Source: Leminorella richardii (GTDB lineage: Bacteria; Pseudomonadota; Gammaproteobacteria; Enterobacterales; Enterobacteriaceae). From it: DNA of 64,000 nt. The stretch is from contig NZ_LS483470.1 of the NCBI RefSeq assembly GCF_900478135.1, positions 2,662,501-2,726,500 on the forward strand. Direction: 5' to 3'. The notes below the pieces were generated by a model, which was given only the letters and a program-made list of their open reading frames with translations, made no database searches and had not been told where the DNA came from. Position 1 is the stretch's first letter, and each line of letters begins with the position of its first letter. This document shows positions 23,232-32,561 of the stretch, piece after piece. A program made the position numbers and the translations under genes.

Positions 23232-24781
23232 AATCACCAATGACGCCCCTTGAGGGAGCCAAGCTAGGCTGGATCACGCTCGCCCTAGCGCTGGCAACCT
23301 TTATGCAGATCCTGGATTCGACGATCGCCAACGTGGCGATCCCCACGATCTCTGGCGATCTAGGATCATCCCTGTCTCAAGGAACATGGGTCATTACCTC
23401 ATTTGGTGTCGCCAACGCTATCTCTATCCCGCTCACCGGCTGGCTGGCGAAGCGACTGGGAGAAGTTCGCCTGTTTATGGCGGCTACCATACTGTTCGTC
23501 ATCGCCTCATGGCTGTGCGGCATGTCGCACAGTCTGGAAATGTTGATTGCTTCTCGCGTGCTTCAGGGGCTAGTGGCGGGTCCGATCATGCCGCTGTCTC
23601 AGAGCCTGCTGCTTAACAACTACCCTCCCCTTAAGCGCAGTATGGCACTGGCTCTGTGGTCAATGACGGTGACTGTCGCCCCGATTTTCGGCCCGATCCT
23701 CGGCGGCTGGATCAGCGACAACTACCACTGGGGCTGGATTTTTTATATCAACGTGCCGGTCGGCCTCGCAGTAGTGGCTATTACTTGGTTCATCCTCAAA
23801 GACAGAGAAACCGAGACGGAAATCAAGCCTATTGATACTGTAGGTCTGGTGCTGCTGGTGGCCGGTATTGGCTGCTTCCAGATGCTGCTCGACAGGGGAA
23901 AGGAGCTGGACTGGTTCGAGTCGGGAGAAATCATTACGCTCGCCGTCATTGCGGTTGTCGCCATCACCTTCCTGATTATCTGGGAGCTGACGGACGATCA
24001 CCCCATTGTCGATCTCTCACTGTTTAAATCGCGCAACTTCACCATTGGCTGCCTGTGCACCAGTCTGGCGTTTATGCTGTACATTGGCTCTATCGTGCTG
24101 CAGCCACAGCTTCTACAGGTTGTTTTTGGCTATACCGCCACTTGGGCGGGCCTCGCCGCGGCGCCAATTGGGCTGATACCGCTAATGCTGGCGCCCGTTA
24201 TCGGTAAATACGGGCCTAAAATCGACCTGCGCCGTCTGGTCACGTTCAGCTTTATTGTTTACGCAGCCTGCTTCTACTGGCGAGCCTATACGTTCGAACC
24301 CAGTATGGGATTCAGCGCCGTGGCTTGGCCGCAGTTTTTCCAAGGATTTGCCGTAGCCTGCTTCTTTATGCCGCTGACGACCATTACCCTCTCGGACGTT
24401 GAGCCGTCGAAAATCGCGGCGGCCTCCAGCCTGTCCAACTTCTTGAGAACACTGGCTGGCTCTATCGGTACATCCATTACCACCACCGGCTGGACACAGC
24501 GCGAGGCACTCCACCACGAGCGACTCACTGAAGCAATCTCGCCTTACAACCCGCTGGCTCAACAGACTTACGACACACTGGAAAAGCTAGGCATGAGCTC
24601 AACGCAGGCCTCAAGCTATCTTAGTAACCAGATAACCAACCAGGGTCTTATCATGTCTGCCAATGAAATATTCTGGCTTAGCGGAGCGGTTTTCCTCACT
24701 CTGCTGGTGTTTGTCTGGTTCGCTAGGCCGCCGTTTATTATTGGCGGCGGTGGCGCTCGCCCCAGCGGTGGGGAACATTAG
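23228..24781 (+). CDS. emrB: Multidrug efflux MFS transporter EmrB
   Basis: A 517-residue DHA2-family proton antiporter with 14 predicted membrane segments. Family motifs include the first-helix LDSTIANVAIPTISGDLG, the loop-2 motif GWLAKRLGEVRLF, and motif C PIFGPILGGWISDNYHWGWIF. With EmrA and TolC it expels hydrophobic compounds such as CCCP and nalidixic acid in E. coli. A strong terminator follows. Confidence 0.95.
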   Translation: MKSPMTPLEGAKLGWITLALALATFMQILDSTIANVAIPTISGDLGSSLSQGTWVITSFGVANAISIPLTGWLAKRLGEVRLFMAATILFVIASWLCGMSHSLEMLIASRVLQGLVAGPIMPLSQSLLLNNYPPLKRSMALALWSMTVTVAPIFGPILGGWISDNYHWGWIFYINVPVGLAVVAITWFILKDRETETEIKPIDTVGLVLLVAGIGCFQMLLDRGKELDWFESGEIITLAVIAVVAITFLIIWELTDDHPIVDLSLFKSRNFTIGCLCTSLAFMLYIGSIVLQPQLLQVVFGYTATWAGLAAAPIGLIPLMLAPVIGKYGPKIDLRRLVTFSFIVYAACFYWRAYTFEPSMGFSAVAWPQFFQGFAVACFFMPLTTITLSDVEPSKIAAASSLSNFLRTLAGSIGTSITTTGWTQREALHHERLTEAISPYNPLAQQTYDTLEKLGMSSTQASSYLSNQITNQGLIMSANEIFWLSGAVFLTLLVFVWFARPPFIIGGGGARPSGGEH

Positions 24782-24797
24782 TCTCCATGTAGATAGC

Positions 24798-24830
24798 AAA
24801 AAGCCCCGCTAAAAATCAGCGGGGCTTTTT
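24798..24830 (+). terminator. Bidirectional terminator between emrB and garK
   Basis: AAAGCCCCGCT / AGCGGGGCTTTTT hairpin with a 7-base loop, between two convergent operons, with A and T runs on both sides. Confidence 0.85.
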
Positions 24831-24862
24831 ATAGGTATCGCCTATAAGCACATTCAGAGACT

Positions 24863-25999
24863 TCAAGACCTTCCAAGCCGGTAAGCCATGGCGACGTTTC
24901 TGGCTGCCATCCTGACGTTATCCGCCGCCTGCTTTAGGGCATCATCCAACGAAGTGATTGTGTACAGCACGCTGAACACCGCATCTAATCCGTGTTGGTA
25001 AACCACCTCAACGTCGCTGCTCAGGCTACCGGCAATGGCAATAACCGGTTTGCCGTAGCGCTTGGATACGCGCGCCACGCCAATCGGTACTTTGCCGTTT
25101 ACCGTTTGGCTATCGATACGGCCTTCGCCAGTGATCACTAAATCCGCATCTTTAACCGCTTCATCGAGCCCAACCGCTTCAGTGACAATATCAATACCAG
25201 GGCGAAGCTCCGCCCCCAAGAAGGCCAGCAGCGCCGCTCCCATCCCTCCCGCAGCTCCTGCGCCCGGTACGTCATTGACGTCTAGCGCCAAATCGCGCTT
25301 AATCACCTGCGCGTAGTGCAGCAGGTTCGCGTCCAACTGGGCAATCATCTCTGGCGTTGCGCCCTTCTGCGGCCCGAAAATGGCAGAGGCACCCTGCGGA
25401 CCCGTTAATGGATTAGTCACATCACAGGCGACCTCAAAGCGGCAGGACTTAATGCGTTTGTCCATTCCGCTAACGTCTATTCTATCCAGCCTGGCAAGCT
25501 CCGCTCCGCCAAAGCCTATTTCTCGGCCTTCTTTATCGAGCAGCCTTGCGCCCAGCGCCTGCACCATACCTGCACCGCCATCGTTAGTTGCACTACCGCC
25601 GATGCCAATAATGCAGTGCGTCACGCCGCGATCTAATGCGCTAGCGATTAACTCCCCAGTGCCGTAAGACGTTGTCACCATCGGATTGCGCCGGTTGACC
25701 GGTACTCTTTCTAAACCGCTGGCAGCGGCCATCTCAATAATGGCGTAGCGCTCATCGCCGGACAGGCCAAGAAAAGCCTCTCCTCTTTCTCCTAATGGAT
25801 CGGTCACGTCTACGGTAAGAGTTTTTCCTGACGTCGCGGCCACCATCGCGTCAACTGTCCCCTCTCCCCCGTCAGCAACAGGCAGCTTAACGTACTGCGC
25901 ATCAGGGAAAACTTCACGGAATCCAGCCTCTATTTGTAGAGCAACGTCCAGCGCGCTCAGGCTCTCTTTGTAGGAATCCGGTGCGATGACTATTTTCAT
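24863..25999 (-). CDS. garK: Glycerate 2-kinase
   Basis: A 378-residue glycerate kinase of the GarK/GlxK family (MKIVIAPDSYKESLSALDVA start; GGEGTVDAMVAATSG; IGIGGSATNDGGAGMVQALG; DLVITGEGRIDSQTVNGK). It phosphorylates D-glycerate to 2-phosphoglycerate and is the last step of glucarate/galactarate breakdown. It is the last gene of the leftward gud-gar operon. E. coli has two such kinases; the operon context favours garK. Confidence 0.93.
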   Translation of the reverse strand: MKIVIAPDSYKESLSALDVALQIEAGFREVFPDAQYVKLPVADGGEGTVDAMVAATSGKTLTVDVTDPLGERGEAFLGLSGDERYAIIEMAAASGLERVPVNRRNPMVTTSYGTGELIASALDRGVTHCIIGIGGSATNDGGAGMVQALGARLLDKEGREIGFGGAELARLDRIDVSGMDKRIKSCRFEVACDVTNPLTGPQGASAIFGPQKGATPEMIAQLDANLLHYAQVIKRDLALDVNDVPGAGAAGGMGAALLAFLGAELRPGIDIVTEAVGLDEAVKDADLVITGEGRIDSQTVNGKVPIGVARVSKRYGKPVIAIAGSLSSDVEVVYQHGLDAVFSVLYTITSLDDALKQAADNVRMAARNVAMAYRLGRS

Positions 26000-26052
26000 A
26001 ACCTATCCATATAAAAGATGACTAAAAAACCAGTGTAATGCGTCCAGCCTGA

Positions 26053-26076
26053 GCCGCGGGCGTGACTGCCCGCGGC
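26053..26076 (-). repeat. Intercistronic hairpin garR-garK
   Basis: GCCGCGGGC / GCCCGCGGC stem with a 6-base loop in the 86-bp gap between garR and garK. It lacks a T run, so it is more likely an RNA-stability or processing element than a terminator. Confidence 0.55.
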
Positions 26077-26085
26077 GCGGCGTCA

Positions 26086-26970
26086 TTACCGGGCGACTTC
26101 CACTTTCGCCAATTTCTCGTAGTAGCGAGCCAGAGCGCTGTGGTCACAGGTACCCATATCGTCAGCCTTCAGCGCCTGCATCATTTCCATCACCGCCGCA
26201 GTCAGCGGCAGCTGAGCGCCAATGCCGTGAGAAGTATCCAGCGCGTTAGCCAGATCCTTAATGTGCAGATCGATACGAAAGCCCGGCTTGAAGTTGCGAT
26301 CCAGCACCATCGGCGCTTTTGCATCCAGTACCGTACTGCCCGCAAGCCCGCCGCGAATCGCCTGATAAACCAGCTCAGGGTTCACGCCCGCTTTGGTTGC
26401 CAACACTAGCGCTTCAGACATCGCGGCAATGTTCAGCGCAACGATCACTTGGTTAGCCAGTTTGGTGACGTTACCGGCACCCACATCGCCAGTGTGAACC
26501 ACGGATCCAGCCATTGCTTTCATGATGTCGTAGTGTTTATCGAAAATCGCTTTGTTACCGCCCACCATAACGGACAGAGTGCCGTCGATAGCCTTTGGCT
26601 CACCGCCGCTAACGGGTGCATCCAGCATTTCTACGCCTTTTTTGGCAAGCTCAGCGTGAATTTCACGACTGGCCAGTGGAGCAATAGAGCTCATGTCGAT
26701 AACAACCAGCCCGGCCTTCGCACCCTCAATTACGCCGTTCTCTCCCAGAACAACGTCCTTAACGTGTGGCGAGTTAGGCAGCATGGTGACTACAACGTCA
26801 CAGACTTCAGCAACCGCTTTTGGTGATGCAGCAGAGGTCGCTCCGGCAGCAACCACTTCAGCCACAGCATCCGCATTGCGATCCATAACCACCAGCGAGT
26901 AGCCCGCTTTCAGCAGGTTCTTACTCATTGGTTTACCCATAATGCCGAGTCCAATAAAACCGATTTTCAT
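26086..26970 (-). CDS. garR: Tartronate semialdehyde reductase
   Basis: A 294-residue 2-hydroxy-3-oxopropionate reductase of the beta-hydroxyacid dehydrogenase family. Motifs: the Rossmann motif GFIGLGIMGKPM at the N-terminus, the substrate-binding DAPVSGGEPKA, and the catalytic-lysine region GNVTKLANQ. It reduces tartronate semialdehyde to D-glycerate with NAD(P)H. The ATG at 26970 is the homologous start; the upstream in-frame GTG adds one residue. Confidence 0.94.
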   Translation of the reverse strand: MKIGFIGLGIMGKPMSKNLLKAGYSLVVMDRNADAVAEVVAAGATSAASPKAVAEVCDVVVTMLPNSPHVKDVVLGENGVIEGAKAGLVVIDMSSIAPLASREIHAELAKKGVEMLDAPVSGGEPKAIDGTLSVMVGGNKAIFDKHYDIMKAMAGSVVHTGDVGAGNVTKLANQVIVALNIAAMSEALVLATKAGVNPELVYQAIRGGLAGSTVLDAKAPMVLDRNFKPGFRIDLHIKDLANALDTSHGIGAQLPLTAAVMEMMQALKADDMGTCDHSALARYYEKLAKVEVAR

Positions 26971-26996
26971 CACTTATTCCTCATAGTCCATAAACC

Positions 26997-27016
26997 CCGC
27001 ACGGCTATTCGTGCGG
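26997..27016 (-). repeat. Intercistronic hairpin garL-garR
   Basis: CCGCACG / CGTGCGG stem with a 6-base loop in the 93-bp gap. A second inverted repeat (AAGGTCTC / GAGACCTT) follows at 27032-27054. Confidence 0.5.
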
Positions 27017-27063
27017 ATTGCTAAAACCGTGAAGGTCTCTGAGTTTGAGACCTTTTGCCTTAC

Positions 27064-27840
27064 TTATTTACCACTGCGGTATTTGTCACTCAGCGCCTGC
27101 GTCGCGCCGCGGAAAACGCCAAGATCGCTGCCGACGGCAACGAAGGTCGCGCCCCATTCCAAATAGCGACGGGCATCGGCTTCTACCGGTGCCAAAATTC
27201 CACAGGCCTTACCGTGCTTTTTGGCACAGTCAAACACGCTGCGAATCGCCTTTTGCACGTCTGGGTGCCCGGCCTGCCCCAAATATCCCAGTGCAGCGGA
27301 CAGATCGCTTGGGCCAACGAACAGCGCATCAACCCCTTCAACGGCAGCAATAGCGTCGAGGTTATCTAACCCTTCCTGACTTTCGATCTGCACGATCACG
27401 CTGATATTGTCGTTAATTTTGCCGAAATAATCGGCTTCAGTACCGTACTGGTTGCTGCGGTGAGACACGGACACGCCGCGAATACCGTGAGGTGGATAAC
27501 GAGTAGAGGCCACGGCTCGCTTGGCTTCCTCTTCTGTCTCAACGAACGGGATCAGGAAGTTGTAGAAACCGATATCCAGCAGGCGCTTGATCGTCACCGG
27601 ATCGTTAGACTGAGGGCGCACGATGGGCGTACTGTCAGAGTCTTTCAGCGCCATCAGCTGAGGAATAAACGTGCCCACGTCGTTAGGAGCATGTTCGCCG
27701 TCAAGCAGCAGCCAATCAAAACCCGCATAGCCCAGCACCTCGGTGGTGATAGGGTTTGCCAGAGCAGACCAGCAGCCGATAAGGCGCTTGCCGTCTTTCA
27801 GGTCGCGACGGAACAGATTGGGAATGTAACTCTTAGCCAT
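27064..27840 (-). CDS. garL: 5-keto-4-deoxy-D-glucarate aldolase
   Basis: A 258-residue class II (metal-dependent) aldolase of the HpcH/HpaI family. Motifs: GCWSALANPITTEVLGYAG, the catalytic-base region LLLDGEHAPND, a metal-ligand region VQIESQEGLDNLDAI, and VEGVDALFVGPSDLSAALG. It splits 5-keto-4-deoxyglucarate (or 2-keto-3-deoxyglucarate) to pyruvate and tartronate semialdehyde, the meeting point of the glucarate and galactarate branches. Confidence 0.94.
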   Translation of the reverse strand: MAKSYIPNLFRRDLKDGKRLIGCWSALANPITTEVLGYAGFDWLLLDGEHAPNDVGTFIPQLMALKDSDSTPIVRPQSNDPVTIKRLLDIGFYNFLIPFVETEEEAKRAVASTRYPPHGIRGVSVSHRSNQYGTEADYFGKINDNISVIVQIESQEGLDNLDAIAAVEGVDALFVGPSDLSAALGYLGQAGHPDVQKAIRSVFDCAKKHGKACGILAPVEADARRYLEWGATFVAVGSDLGVFRGATQALSDKYRSGK

Positions 27841-27915
27841 AATAAAACCTTCTCTCTATTTGTGGCGCTTAGGCCGTCCATTTATCTATCGATGTGACGG
27901 CATCAAAGCGTCTGT

Positions 27916-27933
27916 GGGCCGAGATATCGGCCC
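27916..27933 (-). repeat. Intercistronic hairpin gudD-garL
   Basis: GGGCCGA GATA TCGGCCC stem-loop in the ~100-bp gap between gudD and garL; no T run on the minus strand. Confidence 0.5.
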
Positions 27934-27942
27934 TTTCAGTCA

Positions 27943-29283
27943 TTAGCGCACCAGACAAGGACGCTTGTTGTCGAACGTCCAGTTAGGGATCAGATACTGC
28001 ATTCCCATGGCATCGTTGCGCGCGCCCAGCCCCATATTTTTGTACAGCTCGTGGGCTTTAAGCACTTGGTCCATATCGATATCAACACCCAGACCCGGCT
28101 TCTTAGGTACCTGAACCATACCGCCTTCAATCTTGAGCGGCTCTTTGGTAATGCGCTGGTTGCCTTCCTGCCAGATCCAGTGCGTATCAATTGCGGTGAT
28201 TTTGCCCGGCGCTGCGGCAGCGACCTGAGTAAACATCGCCAGCGACACGTCGAAGTGGTTGTTAGAATGAGAGCCCCAGGTCAAACCCCACTCGTGACAC
28301 ATCTGCGCCACGCGAACAGAACCCTGCATTGTCCAGAAGTGCGGATCCGCCAGCGGAATATCAACAGAGTGCAGCTGAATGGTGTGCCCCATTTGACGCC
28401 AGTCGGTGGCGATCATGTTAGTAGCGGTCAGCAGGCCAGTTGCGCGGCGGAACTCTGCCATCACTTCACGACCGGAGTAACCCTGTTCAGCACCGCAAGG
28501 ATCTTCTGCATAGGCCAGCGAACCGCGCAGGTATTTACCAATTTTGATAGCTTCATCCAGTGACCACGCACCGTTCGGATCCAGCGTAATGCGCGCCTGT
28601 GGGAAGCGCTTAGCCAGCGCCACGATGGACTCTGCCTCTTCTTCCCCAGCCAATACGCCGCCCTTCAGTTTAAAGTCGTTAAAGCCGTATTTTTCATAGG
28701 CCGCTTCCGCCAGACGGACGACGGTTTCCGGCGTCAGCGCTTCTTCATGACGCAGGCGATACCAGTCGCACTTGTCGCTGGACTGGTTTTGATAAGGTAA
28801 ATCGGTCTTTGTGCGATCGCCGATATAGAACAGGTAGCCAAGCATTTCGACTTCATCACGCTGCTGCCCGTCACCCAATAGAGAGGCAACCGTCACGCCC
28901 AGATGCTTACCTAGCAGGTCCAGCATGGCGGCTTCGATAGCGGTAACAACGTGAATCGTCGTGCGCAGGTCAAATGTCTGAAGGCCACGACCGCTGGAAT
29001 CGCGATCGGCAAACTGGTCGCGCACCGCATTCATTACGTTTTTATATTCGCCCAGCGTTTTACCAATAATCAGCGCTTTGGCGTCTTCTAGCGTTTGGCG
29101 GATCTTTTCACCACCGGGGACTTCACCCACACCAGTATTGCCCGCACTATCCTTCATAATCACGATATTGCGCGTGAAATAAGGCGCGTGGGCACCGCTC
29201 AGGTTTAACAGCATGCTGTCATGACCGGCAACGGGAATGACCTGCATCTCAATAACGCGTGGCGTCGAATTAGGGGTCGTCAT
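27943..29283 (-). CDS. gudD: D-glucarate dehydratase
   Basis: A 446-residue enolase-superfamily enzyme of the mandelate racemase subgroup. Visible are the KXK base motif (FKLKGG), the metal-binding DPNGAW and YAEDPCGAEQG, and the His base in SHSNNHFDVSLAMF. It dehydrates D-glucarate (and L-idarate) to 5-keto-4-deoxyglucarate. The ATG at 29283 has AAGG at a good distance; the GTG at 29292 is also in frame. Confidence 0.96.
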   Translation of the reverse strand: MTTPNSTPRVIEMQVIPVAGHDSMLLNLSGAHAPYFTRNIVIMKDSAGNTGVGEVPGGEKIRQTLEDAKALIIGKTLGEYKNVMNAVRDQFADRDSSGRGLQTFDLRTTIHVVTAIEAAMLDLLGKHLGVTVASLLGDGQQRDEVEMLGYLFYIGDRTKTDLPYQNQSSDKCDWYRLRHEEALTPETVVRLAEAAYEKYGFNDFKLKGGVLAGEEEAESIVALAKRFPQARITLDPNGAWSLDEAIKIGKYLRGSLAYAEDPCGAEQGYSGREVMAEFRRATGLLTATNMIATDWRQMGHTIQLHSVDIPLADPHFWTMQGSVRVAQMCHEWGLTWGSHSNNHFDVSLAMFTQVAAAAPGKITAIDTHWIWQEGNQRITKEPLKIEGGMVQVPKKPGLGVDIDMDQVLKAHELYKNMGLGARNDAMGMQYLIPNWTFDNKRPCLVR

Positions 29284-29318
29284 GTTATTCACCTTATAAT
29301 CATTAATTCATTATTCAG

Positions 29319-30653
29319 TTAGCGAACCATCGCCGGGCGTTTTTTATCAAACGTCCAACCGGGGATCAGATACTGCATGGCCTGTGCGTCGTTTCGCGCG
29401 CCGGACGGCATCTTTTTATGCAGCTCGTGCGCCTTCTCTACCTGCACCATATCCAGCTCAATACCTAGACCAGGCTTATCGCTCAGGGCTATCTTGCCGT
29501 TGACGATTTGCAGCGGTTCTTTCGTCAGGTGTTGGCCTTCCTGCCAGATCCAGTGGGTATCCAATGCAGTCGGATTACCCGGCGCAGAGGCGCCAACGTG
29601 GGTAAACATCGCCAGCGAAATATCAAAGTGGTTGTTGGAATGGCAGCCCCAGGTTAACCCCCACTCGTTGCACAGCTGCGCCACGCGGGAAGCGCCGGTT
29701 AGCGTCCAGAAGTGCGGATCAGCCAGAGGGATATCCACCGCCTGCAGCATGATGGAGTGGCACATCTCTCGCCAGTTGGTTGCCACCATGTTAGTGGCCG
29801 TCGGCAGCCCGGTTGCCCGGCGGAACTCCGCCATCACTTCGCGCCCGGAATAGCCGTTTTCTGCGCCGCACGGGTCTTCTGCGTAAGTCAGCACGTGATT
29901 CATGCCCTTACACAGCCGGATGGCTTCATCAAGTGACCAAGCGCCGTTAGGGTCCAGCGTAATGCGGGCATCCGGAAACGCGCTGGCCAACGCCGTCACG
30001 GTTTCTATCTCCTGTTCACCCGGCAGCACACCGCCCTTCATTTTGAAATCTTTAAAGCCGTAGCGATCTTTGGCCGCAGCCGCCAGCTCAACAACTGACG
30101 CTGTATCCATTGCTTCCTGATGACGCAGGCAGTACCAGTCGTGCTTGCCCATTTCCGGCGCCAGATAGGGAAGATCGGTTTTCTGGCGATCGCCGATATA
30201 GAACAGGTAGCCCAGTACCGTCACTTCATCCCGCTGCTTGCCGGGGCCGAGCAGTTCGGCGACCGGCACGCCCAGGTGCTGTCCCATCAGATCCAACAGA
30301 GCAGACTCCAGTGCAGCCACCGCGTTAACCCGCAGCTCGAATGTCCAAGCGCCTTTACCAAAAGTGTCATAATCCGCATTCAGGTTGCCCTGATGCATCT
30401 TGTCTACCAGACGGTTAAGAATGGCGACCGACTGCCCTTCAACGTGGGGAATCGCCTCCTGTAGCGTCCGCAGGATCGTCTCTCCGCCTGGGGCTTCACC
30501 CACGCCGGTGTGACCGGCATTGTCCTTAAGGATGACGATATTTCGCGTAAAATAAGCGCCATGAGCGCCGCCGACGTTCATCAGCATGCTGTCATGACCG
30601 GCTACCGGAACAACCTGCATAGAGATAATTTTTGGCGTGTCTTGAGTGTGCAT
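29319..30653 (-). CDS. gudX: Glucarate dehydratase-related protein
   Basis: A 444-residue paralogue of GudD, encoded just before it in the operon as in E. coli. It retains the superfamily residues (FKMKGG, DPNGAW, YAEDPCGAENGYSG, CHSNNHFD) but differs from GudD along its length. The E. coli GudX is a poor glucarate dehydratase and its true substrate is uncertain. It may form mixed oligomers with GudD or act on another hexarate. Confidence 0.92.
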   Translation of the reverse strand: MHTQDTPKIISMQVVPVAGHDSMLMNVGGAHGAYFTRNIVILKDNAGHTGVGEAPGGETILRTLQEAIPHVEGQSVAILNRLVDKMHQGNLNADYDTFGKGAWTFELRVNAVAALESALLDLMGQHLGVPVAELLGPGKQRDEVTVLGYLFYIGDRQKTDLPYLAPEMGKHDWYCLRHQEAMDTASVVELAAAAKDRYGFKDFKMKGGVLPGEQEIETVTALASAFPDARITLDPNGAWSLDEAIRLCKGMNHVLTYAEDPCGAENGYSGREVMAEFRRATGLPTATNMVATNWREMCHSIMLQAVDIPLADPHFWTLTGASRVAQLCNEWGLTWGCHSNNHFDISLAMFTHVGASAPGNPTALDTHWIWQEGQHLTKEPLQIVNGKIALSDKPGLGIELDMVQVEKAHELHKKMPSGARNDAQAMQYLIPGWTFDKKRPAMVR

Positions 30654-30670
30654 AGCGGCCTCCTTTCCTA

Positions 30671-32020
30671 TTACAGCTTAAGTTCGATACGCTGGATTTT
30701 TCCGACCACAAACAGGTAGCTAAAGATCGCGATGGCTGCGTGGATACCCACGTAAATCAGCGCTCCGTTGAACGAACCGGTAGAGTAGACGATATAGCCG
30801 ATAGCGATTGGCGTAACGATGCCGGAAATGTTACCGCACATGTTGAACAGACCGCCGCTTAGGCCGCTGATCTCTTTTGGCGCGGTATCAGCCATAACCG
30901 CCCAGCCCAGCGCGCCGATTCCCTTACCGAAGAACGCCAGAGCCATAAAGCCTACGACCAGCATTTCAGATTCGATATAGTTACAGAACACCATTGAGAT
31001 AGAGAGCAGCATACCCAGTACGATAGGCGTCTTTCTTGCAAACGTCACAGACCCGGTGCGCTTCATCAGGTAATCAGAGATAACGCCGCCCAAAATACCG
31101 CCCGCAAAGCCGCACAGAGCAGGTACTGACGCCACAAAGCCCGCTTTCAGAATCGACATACCGCGAGCCTGAACCAAGTACACCGGGAACCAGGTAATAA
31201 AGAAGTAGGTTAATGCGTTGATACAGTACTGGCCGATATAGATACCCACCAGCATCCGCGAGCTAAGCAGCTGCTTGACGTAACTCAGCTTTGGACCAGA
31301 ACTGGCATCTTTTTTACCGCCCGCCTGATCCATATTGGTCAATGCGCCACCGCGTTCGATATGATCGATCTCACCCTGATTGATGCTCGGGTGGTCTTTC
31401 GGGTTATGGATAACCTTCAACCAGATAAAGCTAACGATAATGCCTAAGGCACCCATAAAGTAGAACACAAACTGCCAGCCTAGTTCGTGGGTCAGCCAGC
31501 CCATGATTGGGGCGAAAATAACCGTCGCGAAGTACTGCGCTGAGTTAAAAATAGCGACCGCAGTACCGCGCTCCTGCGCCGGAAACCAGGCAGCAACGAT
31601 GCGGCTGTTACCGGGGAAAGAAGGCGATTCTGCCAAACCTACCAGGAAGCGCAGCGTAAACAGCAGCACCAGTGCCCACATGCCGCTTAAAAAGCCAATC
31701 GCGCCCTGTAACAGGGTAAAGGTTGACCAGGTAAAGATGCTCCAGAAATAAACGCGCTTGGAGCCAAATTTGTCTAGCAGCCAGCCGCCCGGCAGCTGAC
31801 CCAGTACGTAAGCCCACGAGAACGCAGAAAAGACGTATCCCATACCGATGGCATCAAGCCCCAGCGCAGAAGACATCGGCGCGCCGGCAATGGACAGCGT
31901 TGCGCGGTCACCGTAGTTAATTGCCGTCACGGCAAACAGCATGACAACAATCCAGAAACGCACGCGGGTGGGTTTTACCCCTCCGACGCTAGCGTTTGTC
32001 GCTGAATTAATAGACCCCAT
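30671..32020 (-). CDS. gudP: Glucarate/galactarate MFS transporter
   Basis: A 449-residue anion:cation symporter family (MFS) protein with 12 predicted membrane segments. Motifs: TRVRFWIVVMLFAVTAINYGDRATLSIAG at the N-terminus (split here over two motifs), then WAYVLGQLPGGWLLDKFGSK and FLVGLAESPSFPGN. It imports hexarates with protons. First gene of the leftward operon, 17 bp before gudX. Confidence 0.93.
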   Translation of the reverse strand: MGSINSATNASVGGVKPTRVRFWIVVMLFAVTAINYGDRATLSIAGAPMSSALGLDAIGMGYVFSAFSWAYVLGQLPGGWLLDKFGSKRVYFWSIFTWSTFTLLQGAIGFLSGMWALVLLFTLRFLVGLAESPSFPGNSRIVAAWFPAQERGTAVAIFNSAQYFATVIFAPIMGWLTHELGWQFVFYFMGALGIIVSFIWLKVIHNPKDHPSINQGEIDHIERGGALTNMDQAGGKKDASSGPKLSYVKQLLSSRMLVGIYIGQYCINALTYFFITWFPVYLVQARGMSILKAGFVASVPALCGFAGGILGGVISDYLMKRTGSVTFARKTPIVLGMLLSISMVFCNYIESEMLVVGFMALAFFGKGIGALGWAVMADTAPKEISGLSGGLFNMCGNISGIVTPIAIGYIVYSTGSFNGALIYVGIHAAIAIFSYLFVVGKIQRIELKL

Positions 32021-32221
32021 GTTATTCTCCTGTAGATAAAGTTATTTACCTTATCCAATCGTTTTAATTCTGTTAGTTGATAAGCTTTATTGGGCGAGAA
32101 TAATTTCCAACGGTGATATCCTTCCGTTCAGAGTTATTTCCCCGGTAAGAAATAAGAAAATAGAAAAATAAGAATTCACAGTTCCGCTGAGATGGATACT
32201 ACTGGCTATACGCAAAACGGG

Positions 32222-32243
32222 TCATTGGGCATATGCCCAATGA
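32222..32243. promoter_or_regulatory. Palindrome, candidate CdaR operator
   Basis: A perfect 22-bp palindrome with half site TCATTGGGCAT. Its core CATTG-G-GCA..TGC-C-CAA recurs in the cdaR upstream region at 37384-37403, so it is a plausible operator for the diacid regulator CdaR. Confidence 0.55.
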
Positions 32244-32364
32244 TTTATGTAATTTAGGCTATTTCCTAGTCAAAAAATGGCGATAACACTGTAAATAATA
32301 AATAAAATCATTAGATTGCACCTTCACTAACATCAGGAGAAGAAATCGGTAATTCATGCGGAAA

Positions 32365-32380
32365 GGTGAAACTCATCACA
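32365..32380. promoter_or_regulatory. Candidate CRP site
   Basis: GGTGA-AACTCA-TCACA matches the consensus TGTGA-N6-TCACA at 9 of 10 positions. Catabolite control of hexarate use would make sense. Confidence 0.5.
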
Positions 32381-32561
32381 TAATATTCGATGAATGAAAC
32401 ACGCTACGATTACGTCAGAAAAATAGCTATTGTTATTTTTAATGTTTGGCAGTAGATATATTGTCAGGACGTAATTGAAAAATAGAAAAGCATTCACGCA
32501 ACCGCTACTGATATGTCTGCTAAAAATAGCCTGATCGCATTTATTTAATGAAGGATCTACA

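Larger units (their letters stand above)
32021..32561. promoter_or_regulatory. Divergent gudP/garD control region
   Basis: A 541-bp AT-rich region without a gene. It contains a perfect 22-bp palindrome (32222-32243) and a good CRP-like site (32365-32380), described separately. I did not assign promoters with confidence. Confidence 0.6.

Noticed and set aside
29319..30653. gudX as a recent duplication of gudD
   Set aside because: The two proteins differ throughout and the gudX-gudD pair is the normal enteric arrangement.
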